From contig JAHAZN010000016.1 of NCBI GenBank assembly GCA_018385335.1, positions 1 through 64,000 on the forward strand: 64,000 nucleotides of DNA, in the 5' to 3' direction. The notes under the pieces are model-generated. The model saw only the letters and a list, made by a program, of their open reading frames with translations. It did not search any database and was not told where the DNA came from. Each line of letters starts with the position of its first letter. Position 1 is the stretch's first letter. Shown piece after piece: positions 24,451 to 32,941 of this stretch. The position numbers and the translations under genes were made by a program. The DNA is from Prevotella sp. Lineage in GTDB: Bacteria; Bacteroidota; Bacteroidia; Bacteroidales; Bacteroidaceae.

Positions 24451-25548
24451 ATGAACTATCATTTCTCCATCAGTTGCAGAGCGCTCCTGCTCACCGCGTT
24501 TCTGACGGTATCCTGTCTCCTGTCTGCACAGACTCTCCTCAACAAATACCAACCCAATGTCACTCCTGAGGGGGCGGTCTATTATCTTCCAAAGACCATA
24601 GTGCGCATCGCCGTGCAGGTAGAGAAGACAACCTATACGCCGGGCGACTTCTGCGCCTATGCACATAAATATATGAAACTCAATGATGTGGTGCAGCAGC
24701 CTGTCGCCACCTACCGCGTCACCACGCTCTCTCTCACTCAGGAGGGGGTGGCGGATACCTCGCGCTGTTATATGGTGAAGTTTAACAGTAAGAGCACAGG
24801 CACCAATATGACGCTTGCCGACGACGGAAGACTGCTGGCTATCAACGCTCAGCCTATCACCATCAAGGCTCCCACTGCCTTCACCCCTGCCCCACGTCAA
24901 CAGCAGCAACAGCCACGCTCGCTCCTTAACGAGGAGATTCTCTCGGCTGGAAGTACTGCAAAGATGGCTGAACTTACCGCACAGGAGATTTATGATATCA
25001 GGGAGAGCAAGAACCAATTGCTGAAGGGACAAGCCGACTTCATGCCCAAGGATGGGGAACAGCTGCGCATCATGATCGACCAGCTCGAGCACCAGAACAC
25101 GCTCCTCACATCGATGTTCAGCGGCACCACCATACGCGACACCACCGAACATGTGTTCACCTACTGTCCGCAGAGGGGCATAGAGAGGGAGGTGCTCTTC
25201 AGACTGTCGAAACACCGTGGCATCGTGGATAGCGATGACCTCTCGGGGGTGCCCTTCTATATCTGTATCGAGGATGAACATAACGTGCCTGAACCTGTCG
25301 CCGCTGCTCCGGCAAAGAAAAAGAGCAAGGTGGGCGACGACGGTATCATGGTCAACATCCCCGGAAAGATAAAAATCACAATAACAAAAGACCAGAAGAT
25401 GATGGGTAGCTTCGAGATTCATGCTGCCCAATATGGCAATACTGAGTTGCTCAGTGGCGAACTCTTCAACAGGAAGATGATTACTCACCTGCAACTCAAC
25501 CCCACCACCGGTTCTATCTATAAGATTGATACCGAGACCCTCAAATAG
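24451..25548 (+). CDS. DUF4831 family secreted protein
   Basis: The 365-residue product has a signal peptide (about 1-26, ending LLSAQ). It matches the Bacteroidetes DUF4831 pattern: YYLPKTIVRIAVQVEKT near the N-terminus, TLADDGRLLAIN, a Gln/Pro-rich break at about 145-155, AQEIYDIRESKNQLLKG and DQLEHQNTLLTSMFSGTT. No catalytic motif is seen. A periplasmic or surface role is inferred from the signal peptide only. It lies between nnr and prmC on the same transcript. Confidence 0.8.
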   Translation: MNYHFSISCRALLLTAFLTVSCLLSAQTLLNKYQPNVTPEGAVYYLPKTIVRIAVQVEKTTYTPGDFCAYAHKYMKLNDVVQQPVATYRVTTLSLTQEGVADTSRCYMVKFNSKSTGTNMTLADDGRLLAINAQPITIKAPTAFTPAPRQQQQQPRSLLNEEILSAGSTAKMAELTAQEIYDIRESKNQLLKGQADFMPKDGEQLRIMIDQLEHQNTLLTSMFSGTTIRDTTEHVFTYCPQRGIEREVLFRLSKHRGIVDSDDLSGVPFYICIEDEHNVPEPVAAAPAKKKSKVGDDGIMVNIPGKIKITITKDQKMMGSFEIHAAQYGNTELLSGELFNRKMITHLQLNPTTGSIYKIDTETLK

Positions 25549-25561
25549 TCATCTCACTGCA

Positions 25562-26410
25562 ATGACCTACGACCAACTGTGGCGTTCGCTCACACCATTG
25601 TATGAGGCAGGTGAGGCAAAGGCTATCGTCCGTCTGCTGATGAAGGAGCTGTTCGACTTCAGTCTCACCGACCTCTGCTGTGGCGCCGTAGAACGTCTGT
25701 CAGCAGCACAGCTTCAGCGCCTGCACGGGGCACACCAACGTCTCCTCGATGCCGAGCCTATCCAATATGTGCTCGGCAATGCTACCTTCTGCGACCGCTC
25801 ATTCAAGGTCAACCCCAGCGTACTCATACCTCGCCCTGAGACGGAAGAGCTCTGCCAATGGGTCATCGAGGAGGAGAAGAAGAACCGACAGACACTTTCC
25901 TCTTCCCCACAACTGCTCGACCTCTGCACGGGAAGTGGCTGCATCGCCATCACACTGGCGCTGGAACTGCCCGACTATGAGGTGACGGCGTGGGACGTGA
26001 GCCTACCTGCCCTCAACACCGCTAAGGAGAACGCACGACAGCTACATGCGCCCGTGAGGTTCGAACAGCAGGATGTGCTGAAGCTTTGCTCAGCCCCTGC
26101 ACAATGGCAAATCATGGTGAGCAACCCTCCCTATATCTGCGAGAACGAGAGGAGCACCATGGCACCCAACGTGCTGCGCCATGAACCGGAACTCGCTCTC
26201 TTTGTGCCCGACGACGACCCCATGCGCTTCTACCGTGCCATCAGCAACTATGCTCAGTGGGCACTACTGCCTGGCGGACAACTCTTCTTTGAGTTTAACC
26301 CACTCTATGAAGACTTCCTCTGGGAGACCCTGGCGGGCTTGGGATTTTCGGATATACGACTGAAGGATGATTCCTTCGGACATACACGTTTCATGACCGC
26401 AACAAGGTAA
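25562..26410 (+). CDS. prmC: Release factor glutamine methyltransferase
   Basis: PrmC methylates the GGQ glutamine of peptide chain release factors with SAM. The 282-residue protein has a helical N-terminal domain with PIQYVLGNATF, then IPRPETEEL, the SAM loop LDLCTGSGCIAI and the catalytic VSNPPYI. Length is typical. The start is the ATG at 25562; earlier codons in frame overlap the DUF4831 gene. The C-terminus GHTRFMTATR fits the family. Confidence 0.92.
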   Translation: MTYDQLWRSLTPLYEAGEAKAIVRLLMKELFDFSLTDLCCGAVERLSAAQLQRLHGAHQRLLDAEPIQYVLGNATFCDRSFKVNPSVLIPRPETEELCQWVIEEEKKNRQTLSSSPQLLDLCTGSGCIAITLALELPDYEVTAWDVSLPALNTAKENARQLHAPVRFEQQDVLKLCSAPAQWQIMVSNPPYICENERSTMAPNVLRHEPELALFVPDDDPMRFYRAISNYAQWALLPGGQLFFEFNPLYEDFLWETLAGLGFSDIRLKDDSFGHTRFMTATR

Positions 26411-26469
26411 ACCCAAATTAAATTAAACTCTTTTAACCTTCACCGTCCTCGCATTCGGTCAAGAATACC

Positions 26470-26477
26470 TAACTTTG
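26470..26477 (+). promoter_or_regulatory. Promoter -7 box of the pyrE unit
   Basis: TAACTTTG lies 61 bases before the pyrE ATG. It would drive pyrE, the SRPBCC gene and argH. Confidence 0.5.
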
Positions 26478-26538
26478 CAGTTTGTAATAGCACATGATTA
26501 GTAACGTATTATATTAACCGTATTTTCAGCATATCATT

Positions 26539-27171
26539 ATGGAAGCTATCAAGAACTCATTTGCTGCCAAACTCCTTGAGGTGAAAGCCATCAAGTTGCA
26601 ACCCAACAATCCCTTCACATGGGCATCCGGTTGGAAGTCGCCTTTCTATTGTGACAACCGTAAGACGCTCTCCTATCCCGCTCTTCGCAACTTCGTAAAG
26701 CTGGAGTTGTGTCATCTCATACAGGCCCGTTTCCCCGAGGCTACCGCCATTGCCGGTGTCGCCACTGGTGCCATTGCCCAGGGTGCGATGGTTGCCGATG
26801 AGCTCAACCTGCCCTTTGTCTATGTGCGTAGCAAACCAAAGGATCACGGACTGGAGAACCTCATTGAGGGCGAACTGGCCACCGGCGCCAAAGTGGTGGT
26901 GGTGGAAGACCTCATCTCTACCGGAGGAAGTAGTCTGAAGGCTGTGGAAGCTATCCGCCGCTATGGCTGCGAGGTGGTAGGTATGGTGGCATCTTACACC
27001 TATGGATTCCCCGTGGCTGCCCAGGCTTTTGCCGCTTCCGACGTGGAGCTCATCACGCTCACCGACTATGAGCACGTGGTGGCTCAGGCTGTTGCCACAG
27101 GATATATCAGCAGCGACGATGTGGAACTGCTCAACGAGTGGCGTAAAAATCCTTCTACCTGGAATCAATAA
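26539..27171 (+). CDS. pyrE: Orotate phosphoribosyltransferase
   Basis: PyrE makes orotidine 5'-phosphate from orotate and PRPP in de novo pyrimidine synthesis. The 210-residue protein shows FTWASGWKSPFYCDNR, GVATGAIAQGAM, KDHGLEN and the PRPP motif VVVVEDLISTGGSS. All are standard. It is the first gene of a short plus-strand unit. Confidence 0.94.
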   Translation: MEAIKNSFAAKLLEVKAIKLQPNNPFTWASGWKSPFYCDNRKTLSYPALRNFVKLELCHLIQARFPEATAIAGVATGAIAQGAMVADELNLPFVYVRSKPKDHGLENLIEGELATGAKVVVVEDLISTGGSSLKAVEAIRRYGCEVVGMVASYTYGFPVAAQAFAASDVELITLTDYEHVVAQAVATGYISSDDVELLNEWRKNPSTWNQ

Positions 27172-27185
27172 CTCACGACACTCCT

Positions 27186-27599
27186 ATGTCAAAATTTGAA
27201 AGTAGCATCAAACAGATAGCCTACCCTCAGGAGGCCGTCTATCGCAACATCAGCGACCTGAGCAACCTGGAGCGGGTGCGCGACCGCATCCCCGCTGACA
27301 AGGTGAACGACTTCAACTTCGACAGCGACAGTGTGTCTCTCTCCGTGGCTCCCGTGGGCACTATACGTATGCGTATCATCGACAGAGAAGCTCCCAAATG
27401 TGTCAAGTTTCAGGCGGAACAGTCGCCTTTGCCCTTCACCTTGTGGATACAGATGCTCCCCGTCACCGAGACAACAAGCAAACTGAAGGTGACGCTGGAA
27501 GCCGATATCCCATTCATGCTGAAGGCTATGGTGAGCGGACCGCTGAAAGATGGGGTGGAGAAAATTGCTGATGCGCTCACACTCATTCCTTACGAATAA
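27186..27599 (+). CDS. SRPBCC-fold protein
   Basis: The 137-residue soluble protein has the START/SRPBCC pattern: an N-terminal strand SIKQIAYPQEAVYRNISDL, a central beta-sheet and a long C-terminal helix (GPLKDGVEKIADALTL). These proteins bind hydrophobic ligands in a deep pocket; the ligand is unknown. It is conserved beside pyrE and argH in relatives as far as I recall. There are 14 bases to pyrE and 11 to argH, so it is co-translated with enzyme genes of nucleotide and arginine synthesis. Confidence 0.8.
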   Translation: MSKFESSIKQIAYPQEAVYRNISDLSNLERVRDRIPADKVNDFNFDSDSVSLSVAPVGTIRMRIIDREAPKCVKFQAEQSPLPFTLWIQMLPVTETTSKLKVTLEADIPFMLKAMVSGPLKDGVEKIADALTLIPYE

Positions 27600-27610
27600 C
27601 ACTACATCGA

Positions 27611-28945
27611 ATGAAACTCTGGGAAAAGAACTTTGAAGTCAACAAAGAGATAGAGCGCTTTACCGTGGGACGTGACAGGGAGCTCGACCTGCTCCTTGCT
27701 CCCTACGACCTACTGGGCTCAATGGCGCATATCACTATGCTGGAGCATATCGGGCTCTTAGACAAGGACGAACTGCCGGTGCTCCTCGATGAGCTCCGCA
27801 AACTCTATGCCATGTGTCAAGAGGGACAGTTTGTCATCGAGGAGGATGTGGAGGATGTGCATTCGCAAGTGGAACTCATGCTCACACGCCGCCTGGGTGA
27901 TATGGGAAAGAAGATTCACAGCGGGCGCTCGCGCAACGACCAGGTGCTTGTCGATCTCAAACTCTTCACACGTCATCAGCTCATGCGCATAGCAGGTGAG
28001 ATAAAGTCGCTCTTCGACGAACTCATCGCCAAAAGCAATGAATATAAGGAGGTGCTCATGCCGGGATATACCCACCTTCAGGTGGCAATGCCCAGCTCAT
28101 TCGGGCTGTGGTTTGGTGCCTATGCAGAGAGCCTTGTCGATGACATGACGATGCTTCACGCTGCATGGCAGATCACCAACCGCAACCCACTGGGGTCGGC
28201 AGCTGGCTATGGAAGCTCCTTCCCGCTCGACCGCAGCATGACAACACGTCTGCTGGGATTTGAGACAATGTGTTATAACGTGGTCTACGCACAGATGGGA
28301 CGAGGAAAGACGGAGCGTAACGTGGCTTTCGCCATCGCTTCGGTGGCAGGCACACTGAGCAAACTGGCCTTCGACGCCTGTCTGTTCAACAGTCAGAACT
28401 TCGCCTTCGTCCAACTACCCAAAGAGTGTACCACGGGAAGCAGTATCATGCCTCATAAGAAGAACCCTGATGTCTTCGAACTCATCAGAGCCAAGTGTAA
28501 CAAACTGCAGGCACTACCGCAACAGATCACGCTCATCATGAACAATCTTCCTGTGGGCTACTTCCGCGACCTTCAGATCATCAAGGAGGTGTTCCTACCT
28601 GCCTTCGACGAACTTGCCGACTGCATAGAGATGACAGCTTATATCATCAACCGCATGGAGGTGAACAGAAATATCCTCGATAATCCTATCTACGACCCTA
28701 TCTTCTCCGTAGAGGAAGTCAACCGACTGGCTGCTGCAGGTGTTCCCTTCAGAGATGCTTACAAGCAGGTGGGCTTAGCCATAGAGGAGGGTACCTTCGT
28801 GGCCAACAAGGAGATTCATCACACTCACGAGGGGAGCATAGGCAACCTCGAGAACGACAAGATTGAGGCGCTGATGGACAAGAGGCTCTCTTCCTTCCAT
28901 TTCGAACAGGTGGAAGAGGCTATCAGCAACTTGCTCAAGTCCTAA
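27611..28945 (+). CDS. argH: Argininosuccinate lyase
   Basis: ArgH splits argininosuccinate into arginine and fumarate. The 444-residue protein has DVHSQVE, the KIHSGRSRNDQV segment, PGYTHLQ and the fumarase-superfamily signature GSSIMPHKKNPD with the catalytic Ser. It is slightly shorter than the E. coli enzyme, as is usual in Bacteroidetes. With argF' at 34782 it is one of two arginine genes in the window. Confidence 0.94.
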   Translation: MKLWEKNFEVNKEIERFTVGRDRELDLLLAPYDLLGSMAHITMLEHIGLLDKDELPVLLDELRKLYAMCQEGQFVIEEDVEDVHSQVELMLTRRLGDMGKKIHSGRSRNDQVLVDLKLFTRHQLMRIAGEIKSLFDELIAKSNEYKEVLMPGYTHLQVAMPSSFGLWFGAYAESLVDDMTMLHAAWQITNRNPLGSAAGYGSSFPLDRSMTTRLLGFETMCYNVVYAQMGRGKTERNVAFAIASVAGTLSKLAFDACLFNSQNFAFVQLPKECTTGSSIMPHKKNPDVFELIRAKCNKLQALPQQITLIMNNLPVGYFRDLQIIKEVFLPAFDELADCIEMTAYIINRMEVNRNILDNPIYDPIFSVEEVNRLAAAGVPFRDAYKQVGLAIEEGTFVANKEIHHTHEGSIGNLENDKIEALMDKRLSSFHFEQVEEAISNLLKS

Positions 28946-28959
28946 CGCTACGTCTATAC

Positions 28960-29502
28960 ATGAAGAAGATTACTGCGATATTATCGATGATAGCGCTCCT
29001 CGGATGTTCATCCTCAGAGGAGCGCTACTCATCCCATTATGTATGTACTTTTTCTTTTAACACGGCGCTGCACGCCACGAGCGCACTCACACGCACGCTC
29101 ACCAATCCCGGAATGTTTGTCATCGTTGACGTGAAGCGCGAGAAGGGTATCCACCTACTCTCTATCCGCCCCAACAACACCAACCCCGTGGAGACCACTT
29201 ATCTCACTACCGAGGAGGAGAACCGAGCGATTGGTAACGTGGGGGCTGACGGCCTACTGATTATCGGCTGCACTACATTCAACGGACTGGCTGCCTACGA
29301 CGGACAGTGTCCCTACTGCTTGGCCAACAGCACCTCGCGACAGTTTCCGCTGTCGTTTGAAGCGCACGGACAGGCGGTGAGCTGCAGCACCTGCCATCGA
29401 CGCTATGAACTCAACTACAGCGGAACATCCTCCGATGGTACGCGCCTGATAGAATACCGCGTGTGGATAGAAGGCGCCTTCCTGCGCGTCACCAATGGTT
29501 GA
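28960..29502 (+). CDS. Lipoprotein with a Cys-rich, Rieske-like cluster
   Basis: The 180-residue product has a lipobox (MIALLGCSS) and then a beta-rich domain. Its C-terminal half has CPYCLAN and CSTCHRRYELN, two Cys pairs in a Rieske-like fold, but the two His ligands of a [2Fe-2S] Rieske centre are not both in place (His401-type position is Cys, one His follows in CHRR). It may bind zinc or have no metal. The gene follows argH by 14 bases and converges with the lipoprotein at 29511, 8 bases away. Confidence 0.7.
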   Translation: MKKITAILSMIALLGCSSSEERYSSHYVCTFSFNTALHATSALTRTLTNPGMFVIVDVKREKGIHLLSIRPNNTNPVETTYLTTEEENRAIGNVGADGLLIIGCTTFNGLAAYDGQCPYCLANSTSRQFPLSFEAHGQAVSCSTCHRRYELNYSGTSSDGTRLIEYRVWIEGAFLRVTNG

Positions 29503-29510
29503 GCTGGCGC

Positions 29511-29984
29511 CTATTCCTCCGATTGCTTATTCTCGTAAACAATACCGAAGCTGGGCGTATAGGTATTCTCTAAGATGAGCGTCACCATCCCCTCATCTGC
29601 CTGGAAACGTGCCTCCTTATGGTCTTCGGCATTCTTGGGCATCTCGGGATAAGGATTGATCTCCTCTACCAATCGGTCGTAATACTTCTTGAAGAGCTGA
29701 CGGGTGCTGTCGTTATAGGTGGCCTCATAACTCTCCTGAACGGAAGCGATGGCCTCACCGTTCATTATCACTGTCACCTTCTTCGTCTCTCCCGGCATGA
29801 GCATCACCACACGGTCGGTCTCCTCATTGAGCGTATCGACCACCATGCCGCGCTTCAACAGAGAGTCGGCAAAAACCTTGGCGGGAAGTCCCATCGACAA
29901 ACCTTCATAACTGAGATACTTGGGCTCACTGCTACAAGCACCGACCACAGCTGCGGTCACTACCGCCATCATCGTTTTCTTCAT
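29511..29984 (-). CDS. Small lipoprotein of unknown function
   Basis: The 157-residue product has a lipobox (AVVGACSSE, Cys17) and a globular domain with KYLSYEGLSMGLPAKVFADSL cut here to SYEGLSMGLPA, a Thr/Val-rich centre and TYTPSFGIVYENK at the end. I do not recognise the family. It stands alone on the minus strand with its own TATATTTG box. The alternating strands fit a small periplasmic beta-barrel or NTF2-like fold, but this is inference. Confidence 0.6.
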   Translation of the reverse strand: MKKTMMAVVTAAVVGACSSEPKYLSYEGLSMGLPAKVFADSLLKRGMVVDTLNEETDRVVMLMPGETKKVTVIMNGEAIASVQESYEATYNDSTRQLFKKYYDRLVEEINPYPEMPKNAEDHKEARFQADEGMVTLILENTYTPSFGIVYENKQSEE

Positions 29985-30024
29985 AAATACACGTTATTTT
30001 TTTGTTAACAATAGATATTGTCGG

Positions 30025-30032
30025 CAAATATA
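30025..30032 (-). promoter_or_regulatory. Promoter -7 box of the small lipoprotein
   Basis: TATATTTG on the minus strand lies 40 bases before the ATG at 29984. Confidence 0.5.
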
Positions 30033-30120
30033 GTGCTTTCGTCCGACTCCTGCTGCCATTGCCGGTGCTTTTAACAGAATTTTTGCAAGACATATAGCAT
30101 GTTTATTCGGAAATAATCTC

Positions 30121-30128
30121 TAAATTTG
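30121..30128 (+). promoter_or_regulatory. Promoter -7 box of the PASTA-rluD-ddl unit
   Basis: TAAATTTG lies 22 bases before the ATG of the PASTA gene, giving a very short leader. Confidence 0.5.
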
Positions 30129-30150
30129 CATCTGATTCGATCTACATACA

Positions 30151-30804
30151 ATGACAACGAAGGAATTGACGAAGAAACTGAAGAGCCGTTTTCTCTGGCT
30201 CAACCTTCTCGCGATGGTCATCGTCGTGATAGGACTCTGTTGGGGGGTGCACTGGGGACTGAATGTTTACACGCATCACGATGAGGCCATCCCCGTGCCC
30301 AACTTCTACAGAATGGACATAAAGAAAGCACGACGTCTCATGGCACAGCACGACATCAAGGTGCAGGTGACCGACAGCGGTCATAACCGTCTGCTCCCCG
30401 CCGAGGTCATCCTCATTCAGACACCGGAGGAAGGCACGTTCATCAAGAGCGGGCGCACCATCTATGTCACCATCAACTCGCTCACCTCGCCCACAGTAAG
30501 CATCCCCGACATCATCGACAACAGCAGTAGGCGCGAGGCCGAGGCATTGCTGAAAAACATGGGATTCAACCTCCTCGCACCTCGAATGGTTGAAGGTGAG
30601 AAAGACTGGGTGTATGGCGTCATAAGAGACGGGAAGAACCTGACTGCCGGGGAGAAGGTGACCACAGAGGTGCCTATCTGCCTCGTGATTGGCAGCGGGA
30701 GCTTCTACGAGGATGACACCGATACGGAAGTAGTGGAGATAGGGGAAGGCGACGGAGAGAGCGAAGTGGATGAGTTTGAACCCGTAAACGAAGAAGGACA
30801 ATGA
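30151..30804 (+). CDS. Membrane-anchored PASTA domain protein
   Basis: The 217-residue product has one N-terminal membrane helix (about 15-37) and two PASTA domains (about 45-115, VPNFYRMDIKKARRLM; about 118-190, IPDIIDNSSRREAEALL), then an acidic tail. PASTA domains bind uncross-linked peptidoglycan or muropeptides. The protein has no kinase or transpeptidase domain, so it is a sensor or scaffold. It overlaps rluD by 4 bases (ATGA) and shares a transcript with ddl, which makes D-Ala-D-Ala; a link to wall synthesis is reasonable inference. Confidence 0.82.
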   Translation: MTTKELTKKLKSRFLWLNLLAMVIVVIGLCWGVHWGLNVYTHHDEAIPVPNFYRMDIKKARRLMAQHDIKVQVTDSGHNRLLPAEVILIQTPEEGTFIKSGRTIYVTINSLTSPTVSIPDIIDNSSRREAEALLKNMGFNLLAPRMVEGEKDWVYGVIRDGKNLTAGEKVTTEVPICLVIGSGSFYEDDTDTEVVEIGEGDGESEVDEFEPVNEEGQ

Positions 30805-31841
30805 ACAACGACGACAACGAACTCCTCGACTTCTCGCTACAACAGCTCTACGAACATTTCAGCATCACTGCCGACAAAGGACAGGTGGCGGTGCGAGTAG
30901 ATAAGTTTCTTTTCGAGAAACTGCAACACTCCAGTCGCAACCGCATACAGAAAGCTGCCGACGCAGGATTTGTGCATGTCAACGACAAGCCGGTGAAGAG
31001 CAACTACAAGGTACGCCCCGGTGATGTGGTCTGCCTCATGCTCGACCGTCCACACTACGATACGACCATCACCCCCGAAGCTATCCCTCTCGACATCGTC
31101 TATGAGGACGAGGCACTCATGGTTATCAATAAACCGGCAGGCATGGTGGTGCATCCTGGTTGTGGCAACTTCAACGGCACACTCATCAATGCCGTGGCAT
31201 GGCACATGAAGGATGTAGCCTCCTACGACCCCAACGACCCACAGGTGGGGCTCGTCCACCGCATAGACAAAGATACCAGCGGACTGCTCGTCGTGGCAAA
31301 GACGCCCGAGGCGAAGACACACCTCGGCGTGCAGTTCTTCAACAAAACCACCCACCGCAGTTACAACGCCCTGGTATGGGGCAACTTCGTTGAAGATAGT
31401 GGACGCATAGAAGGCAACATCGGACGTGACCCTAAAGACCGACTGCGCATGGCGGTGTTCCCGCCCGACAGCGAGACGGGCAAGCCGGCTGTCACCCACT
31501 ACAAAGTGATGGAACGATGGGGATATGTCACGCTCGTAGAGTGCGTACTGGAGACAGGGCGCACACATCAGATAAGGGCGCACATGAAACATATCGGTCA
31601 CCCGCTCTTCGCTGATGAACGATATGGCGGCATGGAGATACTGCGCGGGGAGCGGACTGCCTCCTACCGACAGTTTGTCAACAACGCCTTCAAACTCTGC
31701 CCCCGACAGGCACTCCACGCCAGAACACTGGGCTTCGTTCACCCGCTGACAGGAAAACAGATGGACTTCACCTCTCCACTGCCCGATGACATGGAAGCGC
31801 TCTTGGAGAAATGGAGGCGAAGCTACGGCAACAGCGAGTGA
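30801..31841 (+). CDS. rluD: Large-subunit rRNA pseudouridine synthase, RluD type
   Basis: The 346-residue protein has an S4 RNA-binding domain (about 35-90, RNRIQKAADAGFVHVN) and a pseudouridine synthase domain with the catalytic Asp in HRIDKDTSGLLVVAKT and ETGRTHQIRAHM. Length and order fit RluD, which modifies helix 69 of 23S rRNA. Assignment within the RluA/C/D family rests on the S4 domain and the usual linkage; RluC cannot be fully excluded. Confidence 0.85.
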   Translation: MNNDDNELLDFSLQQLYEHFSITADKGQVAVRVDKFLFEKLQHSSRNRIQKAADAGFVHVNDKPVKSNYKVRPGDVVCLMLDRPHYDTTITPEAIPLDIVYEDEALMVINKPAGMVVHPGCGNFNGTLINAVAWHMKDVASYDPNDPQVGLVHRIDKDTSGLLVVAKTPEAKTHLGVQFFNKTTHRSYNALVWGNFVEDSGRIEGNIGRDPKDRLRMAVFPPDSETGKPAVTHYKVMERWGYVTLVECVLETGRTHQIRAHMKHIGHPLFADERYGGMEILRGERTASYRQFVNNAFKLCPRQALHARTLGFVHPLTGKQMDFTSPLPDDMEALLEKWRRSYGNSE

Positions 31842-31889
31842 GGACCATAGAATAGATAATAATTTAGGAAAACAACATACAGCAAAACA

Positions 31890-32903
31890 ATGAAACAAGA
31901 CAAAAGAGTAATTGCCATCGTATGTGGCGGCGATTCATCAGAACATGACGTGTCCCTCCGATCTGCCCAGGGACTGTTCTCGTTCTTCGACAAAGAGCGT
32001 TATGAGGTGTTTATTGTAGATATCAAAGGCGACAGCTGGCATGTACACCTGCCCGATGCCACCACCACTCCTATCGACAAGAACGACTTCTCTTTCACAT
32101 GGCAGGGCGAGAAGCAACGCTTCGATTATGCCTATATCACCATCCACGGAACCCCAGGAGAGAACGGACTGCTCCAAGGCTATTTCGACCTCATCCGTCT
32201 GCCCTACTCCACCAGCAACGTGCTGGTAGAAGCACTCACCTTCGACAAGTTTGTCCTCAACCAGTATCTTAGAGCCTATGGGGTGAGCGTGGCAGACAGC
32301 CTGCTCATACGTAAGGGATACGAAGAGGTGGCATCGGACGATGAGATAGAGGAGCGCATAGGCATGCCCTGCTTCGTGAAACCTGCCGCCGACGGCAGTA
32401 GCTTCGGAGTGACGAAGGTGAAGAACAAAGATCAGTTGGCACCAGCCATCCGCAAGGCGATGTTAGAGAGCTCCGACGTGATGGTGGAGCAGTATCTTGA
32501 AGGAACGGAGATCTCTATCGGCTGCTATAAGACCAAGACAAAGAGTGTGGTGCTGCCTGCCACTGAGGTGGTGACGGAGAATGAGTTCTTCGACTATGAT
32601 GCCAAATATAACGGGCAGGTGAAGGAGATCACTCCTGCTCGTCTCCATCCTGAGACCGCCGACCGCGTGGCACGCCTCACCAGTCATATCTACGACATCC
32701 TCCACTGCAACGGTATCATCCGCATTGACTATATCATCGGTAAGGGTAAGGACAAGGACGGAAAGGAGATAGATAAAATCAACCTCCTCGAAATCAACAC
32801 CACACCGGGTATGACGCTCACGAGCTTCATCCCACAGCAGGTGAAAGCCGCCGGTCTGAAGATGAGCGACGTGCTCACCGATATCGTGGAAAACCAGTTC
32901 TAA
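31890..32903 (+). CDS. ddl: D-alanine--D-alanine ligase
   Basis: Ddl joins two D-alanines with ATP for the peptidoglycan pentapeptide. The 337-residue ATP-grasp protein shows VCGGDSSEHDVSLRSA, the HGTPGENG loop, PCFVKPAADGSSFGVTKV, EQYLEGTEISIGCYK and EINTTPGMT. It is complete. In this organism ddl is outside the dcw cluster but only 4 kb from its end. Confidence 0.94.
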   Translation: MKQDKRVIAIVCGGDSSEHDVSLRSAQGLFSFFDKERYEVFIVDIKGDSWHVHLPDATTTPIDKNDFSFTWQGEKQRFDYAYITIHGTPGENGLLQGYFDLIRLPYSTSNVLVEALTFDKFVLNQYLRAYGVSVADSLLIRKGYEEVASDDEIEERIGMPCFVKPAADGSSFGVTKVKNKDQLAPAIRKAMLESSDVMVEQYLEGTEISIGCYKTKTKSVVLPATEVVTENEFFDYDAKYNGQVKEITPARLHPETADRVARLTSHIYDILHCNGIIRIDYIIGKGKDKDGKEIDKINLLEINTTPGMTLTSFIPQQVKAAGLKMSDVLTDIVENQF

Positions 32904-32941
32904 CCCTCCCTATCATCAACAACACATAAAAAATACAGCCT

